Part shown: in pieces, positions 1-6,478 of the stretch
How positions within the stretch are numbered: position 1 is the first letter of the stretch
Layout of the letters: each line of letters opens with the position of its first letter
Assembly (NCBI GenBank): GCA_947176475.1
Contig: CAMWQX010000029.1
Location: 1 to 8,370 of the forward strand
DNA from: an uncultured Bacillota bacterium
GTDB taxonomy: Bacteria; Bacillota_I; Bacilli_A; RF39; UBA660
DNA: 8,370 nucleotides
Direction: 5' to 3'
Notes under the pieces: model-generated
What the model was told of the DNA's origin: nothing
Databases searched by the model: none
Seen by the model: the letters and a program-made list of their open reading frames with translations, nothing else
Made by a program: the position numbers and the translations under genes

Positions 1-1372
1 AAGTTACATTATTTTTCTTATTATAGTAATTATAATAGATAATTTTTAACAAATATTCATCAATACTTGTATCTACTCCTAAATCTGATAATTTCTTATT
101 TAACTCATCATAAGTCAACGCTTCATTAATGGTATTTCCATAGCATAAGACGCTTGAAATATTCTCATCATCTTCTAATTTTTTACAAAGCTTGGAAACA
201 CTTTCTTCATAATCATTCTTATATATTAAAGCCATCTGATTATTTTCTTTAAATACTGTACCTACTTTATCATTTTCACTTCCCGTATATTCAATAGAAA
301 GACTTCCTTTAATTATAAAAGATCCAATAAATAAAGCAATAAAAATAACTGGCATTACATAACGCATTTTATAACTATATTTACCTAATAAGTCCAACTT
401 TATATTTAAAGATTTCTTTTTAGTCTTATTAATAAGTCCATCACACATGACAATTAAACCTGGTAAACATGTGAATATACATATTAAACTAAATAATACA
501 CCCTTAGCAAGCACAAATCCTAAGTCCCTACCAATAGTGAAACTCATAAATACTAAGGCTAGTAAACCAACAATCGTTGTAACTGAACTACTTGAAATAC
601 TCAAGAAAGCATTATATAAAGCATTCTTCATTGCTTTAACTTTATTCTTTTCTTTCTCTCTTTCTTGACTATACCTATTCATTAACATAATCGAATAATC
701 CATTGATAAAGCCATTTGTAAAATAGCTACTATCGAATTAGTTATATTTGAAACTGTTTCAAACATTATATTTGTTCCCTTATTCAAACCTACTCCCAAA
801 AGAATAGAAAATAAGAATAAGAAAGGTTCAACATACGATTCACACATAATAATAAGGATAATCATTGCTGCTCCTACAGCAAGTAAAATAACCCATATAT
901 TTAATACTTCTTGATTGGCATTAGCAATAGATCCACTATAATACACTTCTTTATCTTTATACTTTTCTTTTAAAGTATTAAATATTTCTTCAGCCATTTT
1001 AGAATCGCTTACAGCATCCACATTCACGACATACAAAGTATACTCATCTTTGTTATAATCCTCATTTGTCTCATAATCAACACTTGCTACATTCTTAATC
1101 GTCTTCAATTCTTCAAGTGTCTTGTTTTTTTCCTCCTCACTTAAACCTTTAAACATGATATTTAAAGAACTTTCCTCAAGTTCAGGAAACTTATCATTCA
1201 TAATGTCCATACCCATGCGTGTTTCCGAAGTCTCCGGTAAATACTCTGCAATATCATAATTAATATTGACCTTTGTTGATACATATAAAGCCACACCAGA
1301 AAGTATTATAAATATGACTAAAATGGCATAGCGATGTTCAACAATAAAGTCTGTTATTTTTCTCATTTTCAT
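1..1372 (-). CDS. MMPL/RND-family membrane transporter, N-terminal 457 residues (cut by window edge)
   Basis: The reading frame is open from an ATG at 1372 to the left edge, giving about 457 residues of a protein that continues outside the window. Helix 1 is near residues 14-32. An extracytoplasmic domain follows (about 33-157), then five helices near 159-178, 182-204, 214-234, 261-279 and 287-310. Helix 7 is near 338-356 and a second outside domain begins after it. Helix 4 carries SMDYSIMLMNRY with Asp225, matching the D-Y...F/L..R signature of MMPL transporters, where the acidic residue is linked to proton coupling. Full-length Bacillota members run to about 700 residues or more, so roughly the C-terminal third to half is missing. 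The start is supported by AGGAAAGG just upstream; a second ATG two codons in is less well spaced. A divergent TetR gene suggests drug or lipid export under local repression, but the substrate cannot be read from sequence. Confidence 0.88.
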   Translation of the reverse strand, partial: MKMRKITDFIVEHRYAILVIFIILSGVALYVSTKVNINYDIAEYLPETSETRMGMDIMNDKFPELEESSLNIMFKGLSEEEKNKTLEELKTIKNVASVDYETNEDYNKDEYTLYVVNVDAVSDSKMAEEIFNTLKEKYKDKEVYYSGSIANANQEVLNIWVILLAVGAAMIILIIMCESYVEPFLFLFSILLGVGLNKGTNIMFETVSNITNSIVAILQMALSMDYSIMLMNRYSQEREKEKNKVKAMKNALYNAFLSISSSSVTTIVGLLALVFMSFTIGRDLGFVLAKGVLFSLICIFTCLPGLIVMCDGLINKTKKKSLNIKLDLLGKYSYKMRYVMPVIFIALFIGSFIIKGSLSIEYTGSENDKVGTVFKENNQMALIYKNDYEESVSKLCKKLEDDENISSVLCYGNTINEALTYDELNKKLSDLGVDTSIDEYLLKIIYYNYYNKKNNVT

Positions 1373-1422
1373 ACACCCTTTCCTGTTTGCTTCTTTCTTC
1401 CAAACATATTGAATTATATGCT

Positions 1423-1431
1423 ATTATAACA
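1423..1431 (-). promoter_or_regulatory. Extended -10 promoter of the MMPL transporter
   Basis: The minus strand reads TGTTATAAT, an extended -10 element with TATAAT at 1428-1423. The -35 region 17 bases upstream is only a T-run (1451-1446), which is tolerable with an extended -10. A transcript would start near 1416, giving a leader of about 44 bases. A second TATAAT lies at 1418-1413 and could be used instead. The inverted repeats at 1460-1494 sit just upstream. Confidence 0.5.
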
Positions 1432-1459
1432 TTCTTTAATAGTACAAAAAAAGACCTAG

Positions 1460-1494
1460 TGTCCAAATTTAGACAATATCAAAATAATTGTCTA
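1460..1494. promoter_or_regulatory. Probable TetR-type operator: two overlapping inverted repeats
   Basis: Two inverted repeats share a half-site. The first is TGTCCAAATTTAGACA (1460-1475), a 16-base palindrome with one mismatched pair. The second has perfect 8-base arms, TAGACAAT (1470-1477) and ATTGTCTA (1487-1494), separated by 9 bases. The common half-site is TGTC/GACA, present three times. The block lies between the divergent promoters of the transporter and the tetR gene, where local TetR repressors usually bind. That this regulator binds here is inference. Confidence 0.6.
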
Positions 1495-1496
1495 TT

Positions 1497-1509
1497 TTTA
1501 CACTGTAAA
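1497..1509. promoter_or_regulatory. Short perfect palindrome upstream of tetR
   Basis: TTTACA-C-TGTAAA is a perfect palindrome with 6-base arms around one central base. It sits just upstream of the tetR -35 element and next to the larger inverted repeats. It may be an extra regulator site or a chance match in AT-rich DNA. Confidence 0.3.
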
Positions 1510-1511
1510 TA

Positions 1512-1540
1512 TTTAAACATTGTATAAATAATGTTATAAT
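1512..1540 (+). promoter_or_regulatory. Promoter of the tetR gene
   Basis: The -35 element is TTTAAA (1512-1517) and the -10 is TATAAT (1535-1540), with a 17-base spacer. TGT precedes the -10, giving an extended TGTTATAAT. Transcription would start near 1547, leaving a short leader that contains the ribosome binding site AGGAAG at 1551-1556, six bases before the ATG. Confidence 0.6.
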
Positions 1541-1562
1541 CCCTATTGAAAGGAAGATAATT

Positions 1563-2111
1563 ATGAAAGTCAAAAACTTAAACTCTTCATCGCGAAAAAC
1601 CAACAAATTAATCAAAGAAACCTTCGCCGAATTAGTGGCTGAAAAGAAAAGTCTATCAAGTATAACTGTAACTGAATTAGTTAAACGTGCTGACATCACC
1701 CGTTCCAGTTTTTATACCCATTATGATTCTATCTATGACGTTGCTCAAGATATTCAAAATGAAACTTTAGAAATGCTTAACAGCACCCTTAAACAAATCC
1801 AAAGTATTCCTGATGTCTATAATTATTTAGATCAGATATTTGACTACATTAAAAAAAATGAAACTATCTATTCTACTATGCTATCTAGCAATGAACCTCT
1901 CCTATTTTCTAGTCGTCTAAATATTTTAATCAATAAAACTTTGCAAGAAGCTCTTATAAATTCTAATCATGCGGATTTAATTTTAAAAGTAACCTTCTTT
2001 ACTGATGGTTGCATGGATCTTATAATTAAATACTTTCGTAAAGAAATTAACAACTCGCTTGATGAACTTAATAAATTTATAAAAGAACTCTTCAAAAATA
2101 TTTTTTTATAG
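1563..2111 (+). CDS. TetR/AcrR-family transcriptional regulator
   Basis: The 182-residue length is typical of TetR regulators. The N-terminal DNA-binding part covers about residues 10-60, with the helix-turn-helix near 33-54; the stretch TVTELVKRADITRSSFYTHY is the family hallmark, ending in the usual F-Y-x-H-Y/F. The rest is a helical ligand-binding and dimerisation region without a recognisable pocket signature, so the inducer is unknown. The ATG has AGGAAG six bases upstream. The gene is divergent from the MMPL transporter, and the gap holds inverted repeats. Together these make it the likely local repressor of the transporter and of itself. The HD-domain gene starts 24 bases after its stop with no terminator between, so the two are probably co-transcribed. 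The family is certain; target and ligand are inferred or unknown. Confidence 0.92.
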   Translation: MKVKNLNSSSRKTNKLIKETFAELVAEKKSLSSITVTELVKRADITRSSFYTHYDSIYDVAQDIQNETLEMLNSTLKQIQSIPDVYNYLDQIFDYIKKNETIYSTMLSSNEPLLFSSRLNILINKTLQEALINSNHADLILKVTFFTDGCMDLIIKYFRKEINNSLDELNKFIKELFKNIFL

Positions 2112-2135
2112 GATATAATTTATCTAGGTGATATT

Positions 2136-3263
2136 ATGGATTTAAAAAAAATAATGCTAAAAAACGAAGAACACTTCTCTCCTTATGCTTGTCGTGACAG
2201 TGAAGCTATAAGAATATATGGCAATCTTTCCGAAGACATAAGACCTAATTACTTCAGAGATATTGATCGTATCATCTATAGTTTGTCATATACTAGGTAC
2301 ATCGATAAAACTCAAGTATTTTCTAATAAACAAAATGATCATATTTCTAAACGCATCATTCATGTCCAATTGGTAAGTAAAATAGCTCGTACCATTGGAA
2401 GAGCCTTATCTTTAAATGAAGACTTAATTGAAGCTCAAGCTCTAGGTCATGACATCGGACATGTTCCCTTCGGCCACTTAGGAGAAAGAATCTTAGATGA
2501 TATTTCTATGCGCTATGACAACTGTCATTTTATGCACAATGTTCAATCAGTAAGAAACTTAATGTTTTTAGAAAATAATGGTAAGGGTATGAATTTAACT
2601 GTACAAACTCTTGATGGTATTCTTTGCCACAATGGTGAATTTATGCAAGACTTATATAAACCAAAACCTAAAACTAAAGAAGAATTCTTAATGGATTATG
2701 AAAAGTGCTACACTGATCCTAAACATGCTAAAGCTTTAATTCCTATGACTTTAGAAGGATGTGTTGTAAGAATAAGCGACATCATTGGTTATCTTGGACG
2801 AGATATTGAAGATGCTGTAAGACTAGGTGTTTTTGATGAAAAAGAAATACCTGAAAGTATTAAAAAAATCTTAGGAAATAATAATACTGATATAATAAGT
2901 CATATTACTACTGATATTATCAAGAATTCTATTGGTAAAAATTATATTAAGATGTCCCCAGAGATTTATAACGCTGTTAAAGATTTAAAACAATTCAATT
3001 ATAAACACATCTATGACTTAGCTAATACGGATGAAGAAATTGAACATATCTCTTATATGTTTAATAAATTATTCGAGTATCTCTATAATTCTATCGAAAA
3101 TGAAGAAAAAGATACACGCATTTATACCATATATCTAAACTGTATGGATAAAGAATATTTAGATTCGACAAGCACAGCTCGTAAAGTCATCGATTATATC
3201 TCGGGAATGACTGATGAATATTTTACTGACGAATTCAATATGTATGAAAAAACTTCACAATAA
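2136..3263 (+). CDS. HD-domain phosphohydrolase, dGTP triphosphohydrolase-like
   Basis: The 375-residue protein has the layout of dGTPase-family enzymes, which split dGTP or other dNTPs into deoxynucleoside and triphosphate in a metal-dependent way. Visible landmarks are RDIDRIIYSLSYTRYIDKTQVF near 41-62 (family form RDRDRI..S..FRRL..KTQVF), His76, the central GHDIGHVPFGHLGE at 104-117 with His105-Asp106, and Asp214 in SDIIGYLGRDIEDA. The C-terminal DYISGMTDEYFTDEF (353-367) also matches the family. All four expected metal ligands (H, HD, D) are present, so the enzyme should be active. It is shorter than E. coli Dgt (about 500 residues) but within range for Gram-positive homologues. The ribosome site AGGTG lies five bases before the ATG. 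It follows tetR by 24 bases. The exact dNTP substrate cannot be told from sequence. Confidence 0.88.
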   Translation: MDLKKIMLKNEEHFSPYACRDSEAIRIYGNLSEDIRPNYFRDIDRIIYSLSYTRYIDKTQVFSNKQNDHISKRIIHVQLVSKIARTIGRALSLNEDLIEAQALGHDIGHVPFGHLGERILDDISMRYDNCHFMHNVQSVRNLMFLENNGKGMNLTVQTLDGILCHNGEFMQDLYKPKPKTKEEFLMDYEKCYTDPKHAKALIPMTLEGCVVRISDIIGYLGRDIEDAVRLGVFDEKEIPESIKKILGNNNTDIISHITTDIIKNSIGKNYIKMSPEIYNAVKDLKQFNYKHIYDLANTDEEIEHISYMFNKLFEYLYNSIENEEKDTRIYTIYLNCMDKEYLDSTSTARKVIDYISGMTDEYFTDEFNMYEKTSQ

Positions 3264-3280
3264 TGTGAAGTTTTATTTTT
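3249..3280. terminator. Bidirectional intrinsic terminator shared by convergent genes
   Basis: The arms AAAACTTCACA (3249-3259) and TGTGAAGTTTT (3264-3274) pair perfectly over 11 bases around the loop ATAA. A T-rich tail follows on the plus strand, and an A-run on the left gives a T-tail on the minus strand. It ends the tetR-HD transcript and, in the other direction, the DUF3592 transcript. The TAA stop of the HD gene (3261-3263) lies in the loop, so the last HD codons form the left arm. Confidence 0.88.
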
Positions 3281-3288
3281 AATAATTA

Positions 3289-3711
3289 TCAACTATGAAG
3301 CCACTCATACAAAAAGATAATTAATACAAGCAATATTGCAGGAATTACCATAATTATATTATATTTAAAATCTTTAAGAGTAATTAAACAATAGCTCTTA
3401 CGTGGATCATTCGGATTATACCTAACTTTAACATAGTCGCGATATGTATTCTTAATAAGTGATCTATCCCATTCGGGAACACTGCTGTAATAAAATGTTG
3501 GTTTAACACATCTATATGTCTTTCCCTTTGCAAAAAACTCAACTATCGGCTTATGTCGATAAGAAGTATGACCATCCCTATAATACGTTTCTGTATGAAA
3601 ATCAACTATTTCACCAACTGTCTGTTCATAATGTCTTGTAATTATCCTAAAAATAACTCTAGCCATAATCATTGCTCCAGCTACTAGTAACAATATCCAA
3701 TAAATATCCAT
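3289..3711 (-). CDS. DUF3592-like small membrane protein
   Basis: This 140-residue protein has one helix at about 4-22 and another at 116-136, with a soluble middle part rich in aromatic residues. The middle part has the pattern of DUF3592 proteins: a G-x-I/V-V start near 33-36 and a closing segment VRYNPNDPRKSYCL (95-108), where the Y-x-P-x-x-P element is typical. The function of the family is unknown. It starts four bases after the stop of the zinc-ribbon gene, with its ribosome site GGTGA inside the end of that gene, so the two should be translationally coupled. The stop is TGA, followed by the shared terminator at 3249-3280. The family assignment is from memory of the pattern and is moderately secure. 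Confidence 0.7.
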   Translation of the reverse strand: MDIYWILLLVAGAMIMARVIFRIITRHYEQTVGEIVDFHTETYYRDGHTSYRHKPIVEFFAKGKTYRCVKPTFYYSSVPEWDRSLIKNTYRDYVKVRYNPNDPRKSYCLITLKDFKYNIIMVIPAILLVLIIFLYEWLHS

Positions 3712-3715
3712 ATCA

Positions 3716-4045
3716 TCACCATTTCCTTTTTCCCTTTATCACGACGATTATTAAAACTATCGCTACTATAGCAATTAAAATAGGGGCAATAAATGCTTTA
3801 CTATCGACACTCGTATTAGGATCACTCAGCCCCATAACGGTAATAAATAAAGTAAAGCCAGCAACTAAAAAAAGTACTGCCAATTTTATTACAAATAATA
3901 AATTTTGTTTAATCAAAAAAAGAATGCGACTAGACTTATCTAAATCCTTATCAACATCTAATTTATCATAATTAAGAATATACCCACACATTGAACAAGT
4001 AATTAAATTATCATCTATTTCTCCATGGCAATTAGGACATTTCAT
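3716..4045 (-). CDS. Zinc-ribbon protein with two membrane helices
   Basis: The 109-residue protein begins with a zinc ribbon: Cys3 and Cys6 in MKCPNC, then Cys17 and Cys20 in CSMCG, so four cysteines are positioned to hold one zinc ion. Two hydrophobic helices follow at about 46-72 and 84-104, and a basic end (KGKRKW) suits the positive-inside rule. Such zinc-ribbon membrane proteins are common in Bacillota and mostly of unknown role. The ribosome site AAGGTGA lies about five bases before the ATG. The gene sits downstream of the rny terminator and is coupled to the DUF3592-like gene. Its last codons are TGG then TGA, so TGA is read as stop here. The domain calls are firm; the function is unknown. 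Confidence 0.82.
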   Translation of the reverse strand: MKCPNCHGEIDDNLITCSMCGYILNYDKLDVDKDLDKSSRILFLIKQNLLFVIKLAVLFLVAGFTLFITVMGLSDPNTSVDSKAFIAPILIAIVAIVLIIVVIKGKRKW

Positions 4046-4062
4046 AAAATCACCTTATCTAA

Positions 4063-4071
4063 ATTCTAGCA
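4063..4071 (-). promoter_or_regulatory. Possible extended -10 promoter for the zinc-ribbon/DUF3592 pair
   Basis: The minus strand reads TGCTAGAAT, an extended -10 just past the rny terminator, with a poor -35 that would fall inside the terminator T-tail. The start point would fall at or just before the ribosome site, so the leader would be very short. Read-through from rny is the alternative source of this transcript. Confidence 0.3.
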
Positions 4072-4081
4072 TAATCGCCAT

Positions 4082-4108
4082 AAAAAAAGAAGCATTATTT
4101 TGCTTCTT
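4082..4108 (-). terminator. Intrinsic terminator of rny
   Basis: On the minus strand AAGAAGCA pairs with TGCTTCTT over eight bases around a six-base loop (4095-4100), followed by a T-run (4088-4082). The rny TAA stop (4097-4095) is the first part of the loop, and the last codons of rny build the first arm. Confidence 0.85.
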
Positions 4109-5648
4109 CTTGTGCTCTTGTCTCACGAATAACTGTGATTTTGATTGTACCAGGATATTGCATCTCAGCTTCAATCTTCTCTTTTATTTCACGAGCCATC
4201 TTATAGCTTGTTAAATCATCTATTTGATCAGGTTTAACGATTACACGAATCTCACGACCAGCTTGCATTGCATAACTCTTATCAACACCTTCAAATGAAT
4301 TACCAATTCCTTCTAATTGTTCAAGACGTTTAACATAGTTTTCCATTGAGTCATTACGAGCTCCCGGTCTTGCTGCACTAAGTGTATCGGCAATTTGCAC
4401 TAAACAAGATATAATACTTGTTTGCTCAGTATCTCCATGATGACTTGCTATTGAATTAATAACTACTTCATCTTCATGATACTTTTTCGCAATATCAACA
4501 CCGATATCGACATGGCTTCCTTCAATTTCAAAATCTATTGATTTACCAATATCATGTAATAAACCTGCACGCTTAGCAAGTTGAACATTCTCCCCTAACT
4601 CAGCAGCCATTAAACCAGCTAAATTGGCAACTTCAATCGAATGTTGTAAGGCATTTTGTCCATAACTAGTACGGAAGTTTAACTTACCAATATAATTTAC
4701 TAATGCTGGATCCATCTTTGATAGACCTAATTGATATACCGCATCACGACCTATTTCCGTAACACGGACATTCATATCTTTACAAGTTTTTTCATATATT
4801 TCTTCAATACGTGTTGGATGAATTCTTCCATCCTTAATTAAAGTCTCGATTGCTTGTTTAGCTATTTCTCTTCGATAAGGATCGAAAGATGAAATAACTA
4901 TCGCTTCTGGAGTATCATCAATAATCAAATCAACTCCCGTAACTGACTCTATTGTACGTATATTTCTACCTTCTCTACCAATAAGACGACCTTTCATCTC
5001 ATCATTAGGTAAAGAGATTGTGGAAACAGTTTGAATATTCGTAACATCATTGGAATACTTTTCCATGGCATTTACTAAATAACTCTTAGCTTTATTATCC
5101 ACTTCTAACTTAGCTTCTGCTTCCTTTTCTTTTATATATTCATTAATTTCTGTGTCCATTTCTGCTTCGACACGTTTCATGATTAAATCATGAGCTTTTT
5201 CTTTAGAGAACTTGGCAATTGTCTCTAATTTTTCCATTTCTTCCTTAAGAAGTTCGTCCATCTTACTTTCCTTCTCTTGGACTTGTTTTTGTAAAGCACT
5301 TAAATTATTATCTTTTTGTTCTAGAAGATTATCTCTATTCTGTAGCATCTCTTCTCTTTTATCTAAAGACTTTTCTCTTTGTAAAAGACGTTCTTCACTA
5401 GATGCTATTTCTGCCTTTTTTTCTTTAATTTCCTTTTCTGTTTCTTGTTTTAGTTTAAAACTTTCCTCTTTAAGCTCCAATAAACTATCACGTTTGTGTT
5501 TATCAGCTTCTTTTTTCGCGTCATTTAATAATTTTTCAGCTTTTCTTCCGGCATTATTGCCTAAAAGGAATGTTAGTGCAACAGCACCTCCCACACCTAC
5601 GACAAGACCAATAAGAAGAGTAATCACGGACATTGCATTAAAATCCAT
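4095..5648 (-). CDS. rny: Ribonuclease Y (membrane-anchored endoribonuclease)
   Basis: The enzyme starts bulk mRNA turnover at the inner face of the membrane and is the RNase E counterpart of many Bacillota. It has 517 residues, close to the roughly 520 of B. subtilis Rny. The order is standard: one N-terminal helix (about 7-29), a long charged coiled coil (about 33-195), a KH RNA-binding domain with GRLIGREGRNIR (220-231, GxxG loop GREG), and an HD domain with His336, His365-Asp366 in LLHDIGKS and Asp421 in IADTLSAARPG. All catalytic ligands are present. I place the start at 5648, where GGAGG sits five bases upstream; the frame stays open to an ATG at 5684, but that longer start has no good ribosome site and adds 12 atypical residues. 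It has its own promoter and terminator. recA lies two genes upstream; recA and rny are direct neighbours in B. subtilis. Confidence 0.97.
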   Translation of the reverse strand: MDFNAMSVITLLIGLVVGVGGAVALTFLLGNNAGRKAEKLLNDAKKEADKHKRDSLLELKEESFKLKQETEKEIKEKKAEIASSEERLLQREKSLDKREEMLQNRDNLLEQKDNNLSALQKQVQEKESKMDELLKEEMEKLETIAKFSKEKAHDLIMKRVEAEMDTEINEYIKEKEAEAKLEVDNKAKSYLVNAMEKYSNDVTNIQTVSTISLPNDEMKGRLIGREGRNIRTIESVTGVDLIIDDTPEAIVISSFDPYRREIAKQAIETLIKDGRIHPTRIEEIYEKTCKDMNVRVTEIGRDAVYQLGLSKMDPALVNYIGKLNFRTSYGQNALQHSIEVANLAGLMAAELGENVQLAKRAGLLHDIGKSIDFEIEGSHVDIGVDIAKKYHEDEVVINSIASHHGDTEQTSIISCLVQIADTLSAARPGARNDSMENYVKRLEQLEGIGNSFEGVDKSYAMQAGREIRVIVKPDQIDDLTSYKMAREIKEKIEAEMQYPGTIKITVIRETRAQEEAK

Positions 5649-5711
5649 ATTCTCCTCCATCATATTTATTTTTATAGAAAACATTCAAAACGAAATCATT
5701 CCTATATATCA

Positions 5712-5740
5712 ATTATAAGTTATATCCCCAAATTTTACAA
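5712..5740 (-). promoter_or_regulatory. Promoter of rny
   Basis: On the minus strand TTGTAA (5740-5735) and TATAAT (5717-5712) are spaced by exactly 17 bases. Transcription would start near 5705, giving a leader of about 57 bases before the rny ATG. It lies directly after the terminator of the upstream membrane-protein gene, so rny should be an independent unit. Confidence 0.7.
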
Positions 5741-5741
5741 T

Positions 5742-5770
5742 AAAAAAAGTGATAGTTGTTATTTATCACT
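5742..5770 (-). terminator. Intrinsic terminator of the charged-tail membrane protein gene
   Basis: On the minus strand AGTGATA pairs with TATCACT over seven bases with a nine-base loop (5763-5755), and further weak pairs into the flanking A and T runs. A seven-T tail follows (5748-5742). The gene's TAA stop (5761-5759) lies in the loop. Confidence 0.82.
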
Positions 5771-6394
5771 CTTTGTATCTTGCTTTTTTTGATTATTTTT
5801 CTTCTTATTATTTGGCTTTTTTGCCGGATTTTTTTTAACATTTTGTGTCTTTTCTTGTTTTTTTTCTTTTACTTCTTTTATAACTTCTTCACTTTTAGCT
5901 GTATCTTCTTTTTTTATAACTTCTTCAATACTTACTTCTTCAACTATTTCGATAGGAGAATCTTCTACCTTTTTTTCTGCCTTAACCACTGGAACAATAC
6001 TCAATTCTTTTTTTATGGGCTTACATAAGGCATATAAAGAAGTAGTAAGCACGATAAGTGGATTTATAATACTTGATATTGAACCATATGAATTAATTGC
6101 TAAGTTAATATTATAGATTAAATATACAATTGAACCAATAAATATCAAACATTGAGCCAACTTAATATTATTGCGATACAAAACATAAGAGACGAATAAA
6201 GCTACCCAACAAGTGATAAATAATATCATATCTCCTAAAAATAAAGTATTATAATCACTAGCTCCTATTTTAATGACATCCGAAATATTAATAATATCAG
6301 TCTGTAACTTAGTTACTCCTATAAATGTTACAATTGGCATCATAAAGATGGCAATCATATAAATTATCTCATTTGACGAAATATCCTTCTTCAT
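5759..6394 (-). CDS. Unknown four-helix membrane protein with long charged C-terminal tail
   Basis: I do not recognise this 211-residue protein. It shows four hydrophobic segments at about 10-28, 51-74, 79-100 and 106-124. A polar tail of about 85 residues follows. Its first half is mixed acidic and basic, with loosely repeated E-E-V-I/S and I-K-K-E units; its last 40 residues are very lysine-rich with Asn, Gln and Pro and look disordered. With an even number of helices both ends should be on the same side, probably cytoplasmic given the basic residues at both ends. I chose the ATG at 6394, which has AGGGTG six bases upstream; a GTG three codons earlier overlaps that site. It has its own promoter and terminator and lies just upstream of rny. 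A nucleic-acid or ribosome contact through the lysine tail is possible but only inferred. Confidence 0.75.
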   Translation of the reverse strand: MKKDISSNEIIYMIAIFMMPIVTFIGVTKLQTDIINISDVIKIGASDYNTLFLGDMILFITCWVALFVSYVLYRNNIKLAQCLIFIGSIVYLIYNINLAINSYGSISSIINPLIVLTTSLYALCKPIKKELSIVPVVKAEKKVEDSPIEIVEEVSIEEVIKKEDTAKSEEVIKEVKEKKQEKTQNVKKNPAKKPNNKKKNNQKKQDTKSDK

Positions 6395-6418
6395 AATCAA
6401 CACCCTATCATTAAATAC

Positions 6419-6447
6419 ATTATAAAATATTTATATCGTTTTTACAA
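6419..6447 (-). promoter_or_regulatory. Promoter of the charged-tail membrane protein gene
   Basis: On the minus strand TTGTAA (6447-6442) and TATAAT (6424-6419) are separated by 17 bases. The same -35, spacer length and -10 occur at the rny promoter. The start point would be near 6412, about 18 bases before the ATG. Confidence 0.68.
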
Positions 6448-6448
6448 T

Positions 6449-6467
6449 AAAAAATATATAATTTTTT
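6449..6467 (-). terminator. Weak AT-only hairpin after the B3/B4 gene
   Basis: AAAAAAT (6449-6455) and ATTTTTT (6461-6467) can pair around a five-base loop a few bases past the B3/B4 stop. With no G-C pairs it would be a poor terminator, so some read-through into the next gene is likely. Confidence 0.25.
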
Positions 6468-6478
6468 AATCCCAATCC

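Noticed and set aside
447..668. Plus-strand reading frame of 73 codons
   Set aside because: It lies wholly inside the MMPL transporter gene on the other strand, which has clear family motifs; no ribosome site or recognisable protein.
1469..1699. Minus-strand reading frame of 76 codons across the tetR promoter
   Set aside because: It overlaps the tetR start and operator region, and its codons mirror the tetR helix-turn-helix.
2114..2119. TATAAT between tetR and the HD gene as a promoter
   Set aside because: A transcript from it would start at the ribosome site itself, and no -35 element is seen at the right distance.
2136..3263. A phage-defence system built on the dGTPase-like gene
   Set aside because: No other defence-type gene, mobile element or phage gene lies nearby in the window, and the enzyme family is common in ordinary metabolism.
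3716..3777. Mycoplasma genetic code (TGA read as Trp)
   Set aside because: Tryptophan is encoded by TGG in these genes, TGA falls just after TGG at the end of the zinc-ribbon gene, and reading through would run over the ribosome site and start of the next gene.
3672..3971. Plus-strand frame opposite the zinc-ribbon and DUF3592 genes
   Set aside because: The minus-strand genes have cysteine motifs, membrane helices and good ribosome sites; this frame has none.
5649..5684. A longer RNase Y start at 5684
   Set aside because: No ribosome site at the right distance, while GGAGG is well placed for 5648, and family members start close to the membrane helix.
5212..5718. Plus-strand Ser/Leu-rich frame of 168 codons
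   Set aside because: It is the antisense of the RNase Y coiled coil; repeated Glu/Lys/Leu codons produce such open antisense frames.
5756..6028. Plus-strand Phe-rich frame resembling a membrane protein
   Set aside because: It is the antisense of the lysine-rich tail (AAA/AAG read as TTT/CTT); the hydrophobic look is an artefact.
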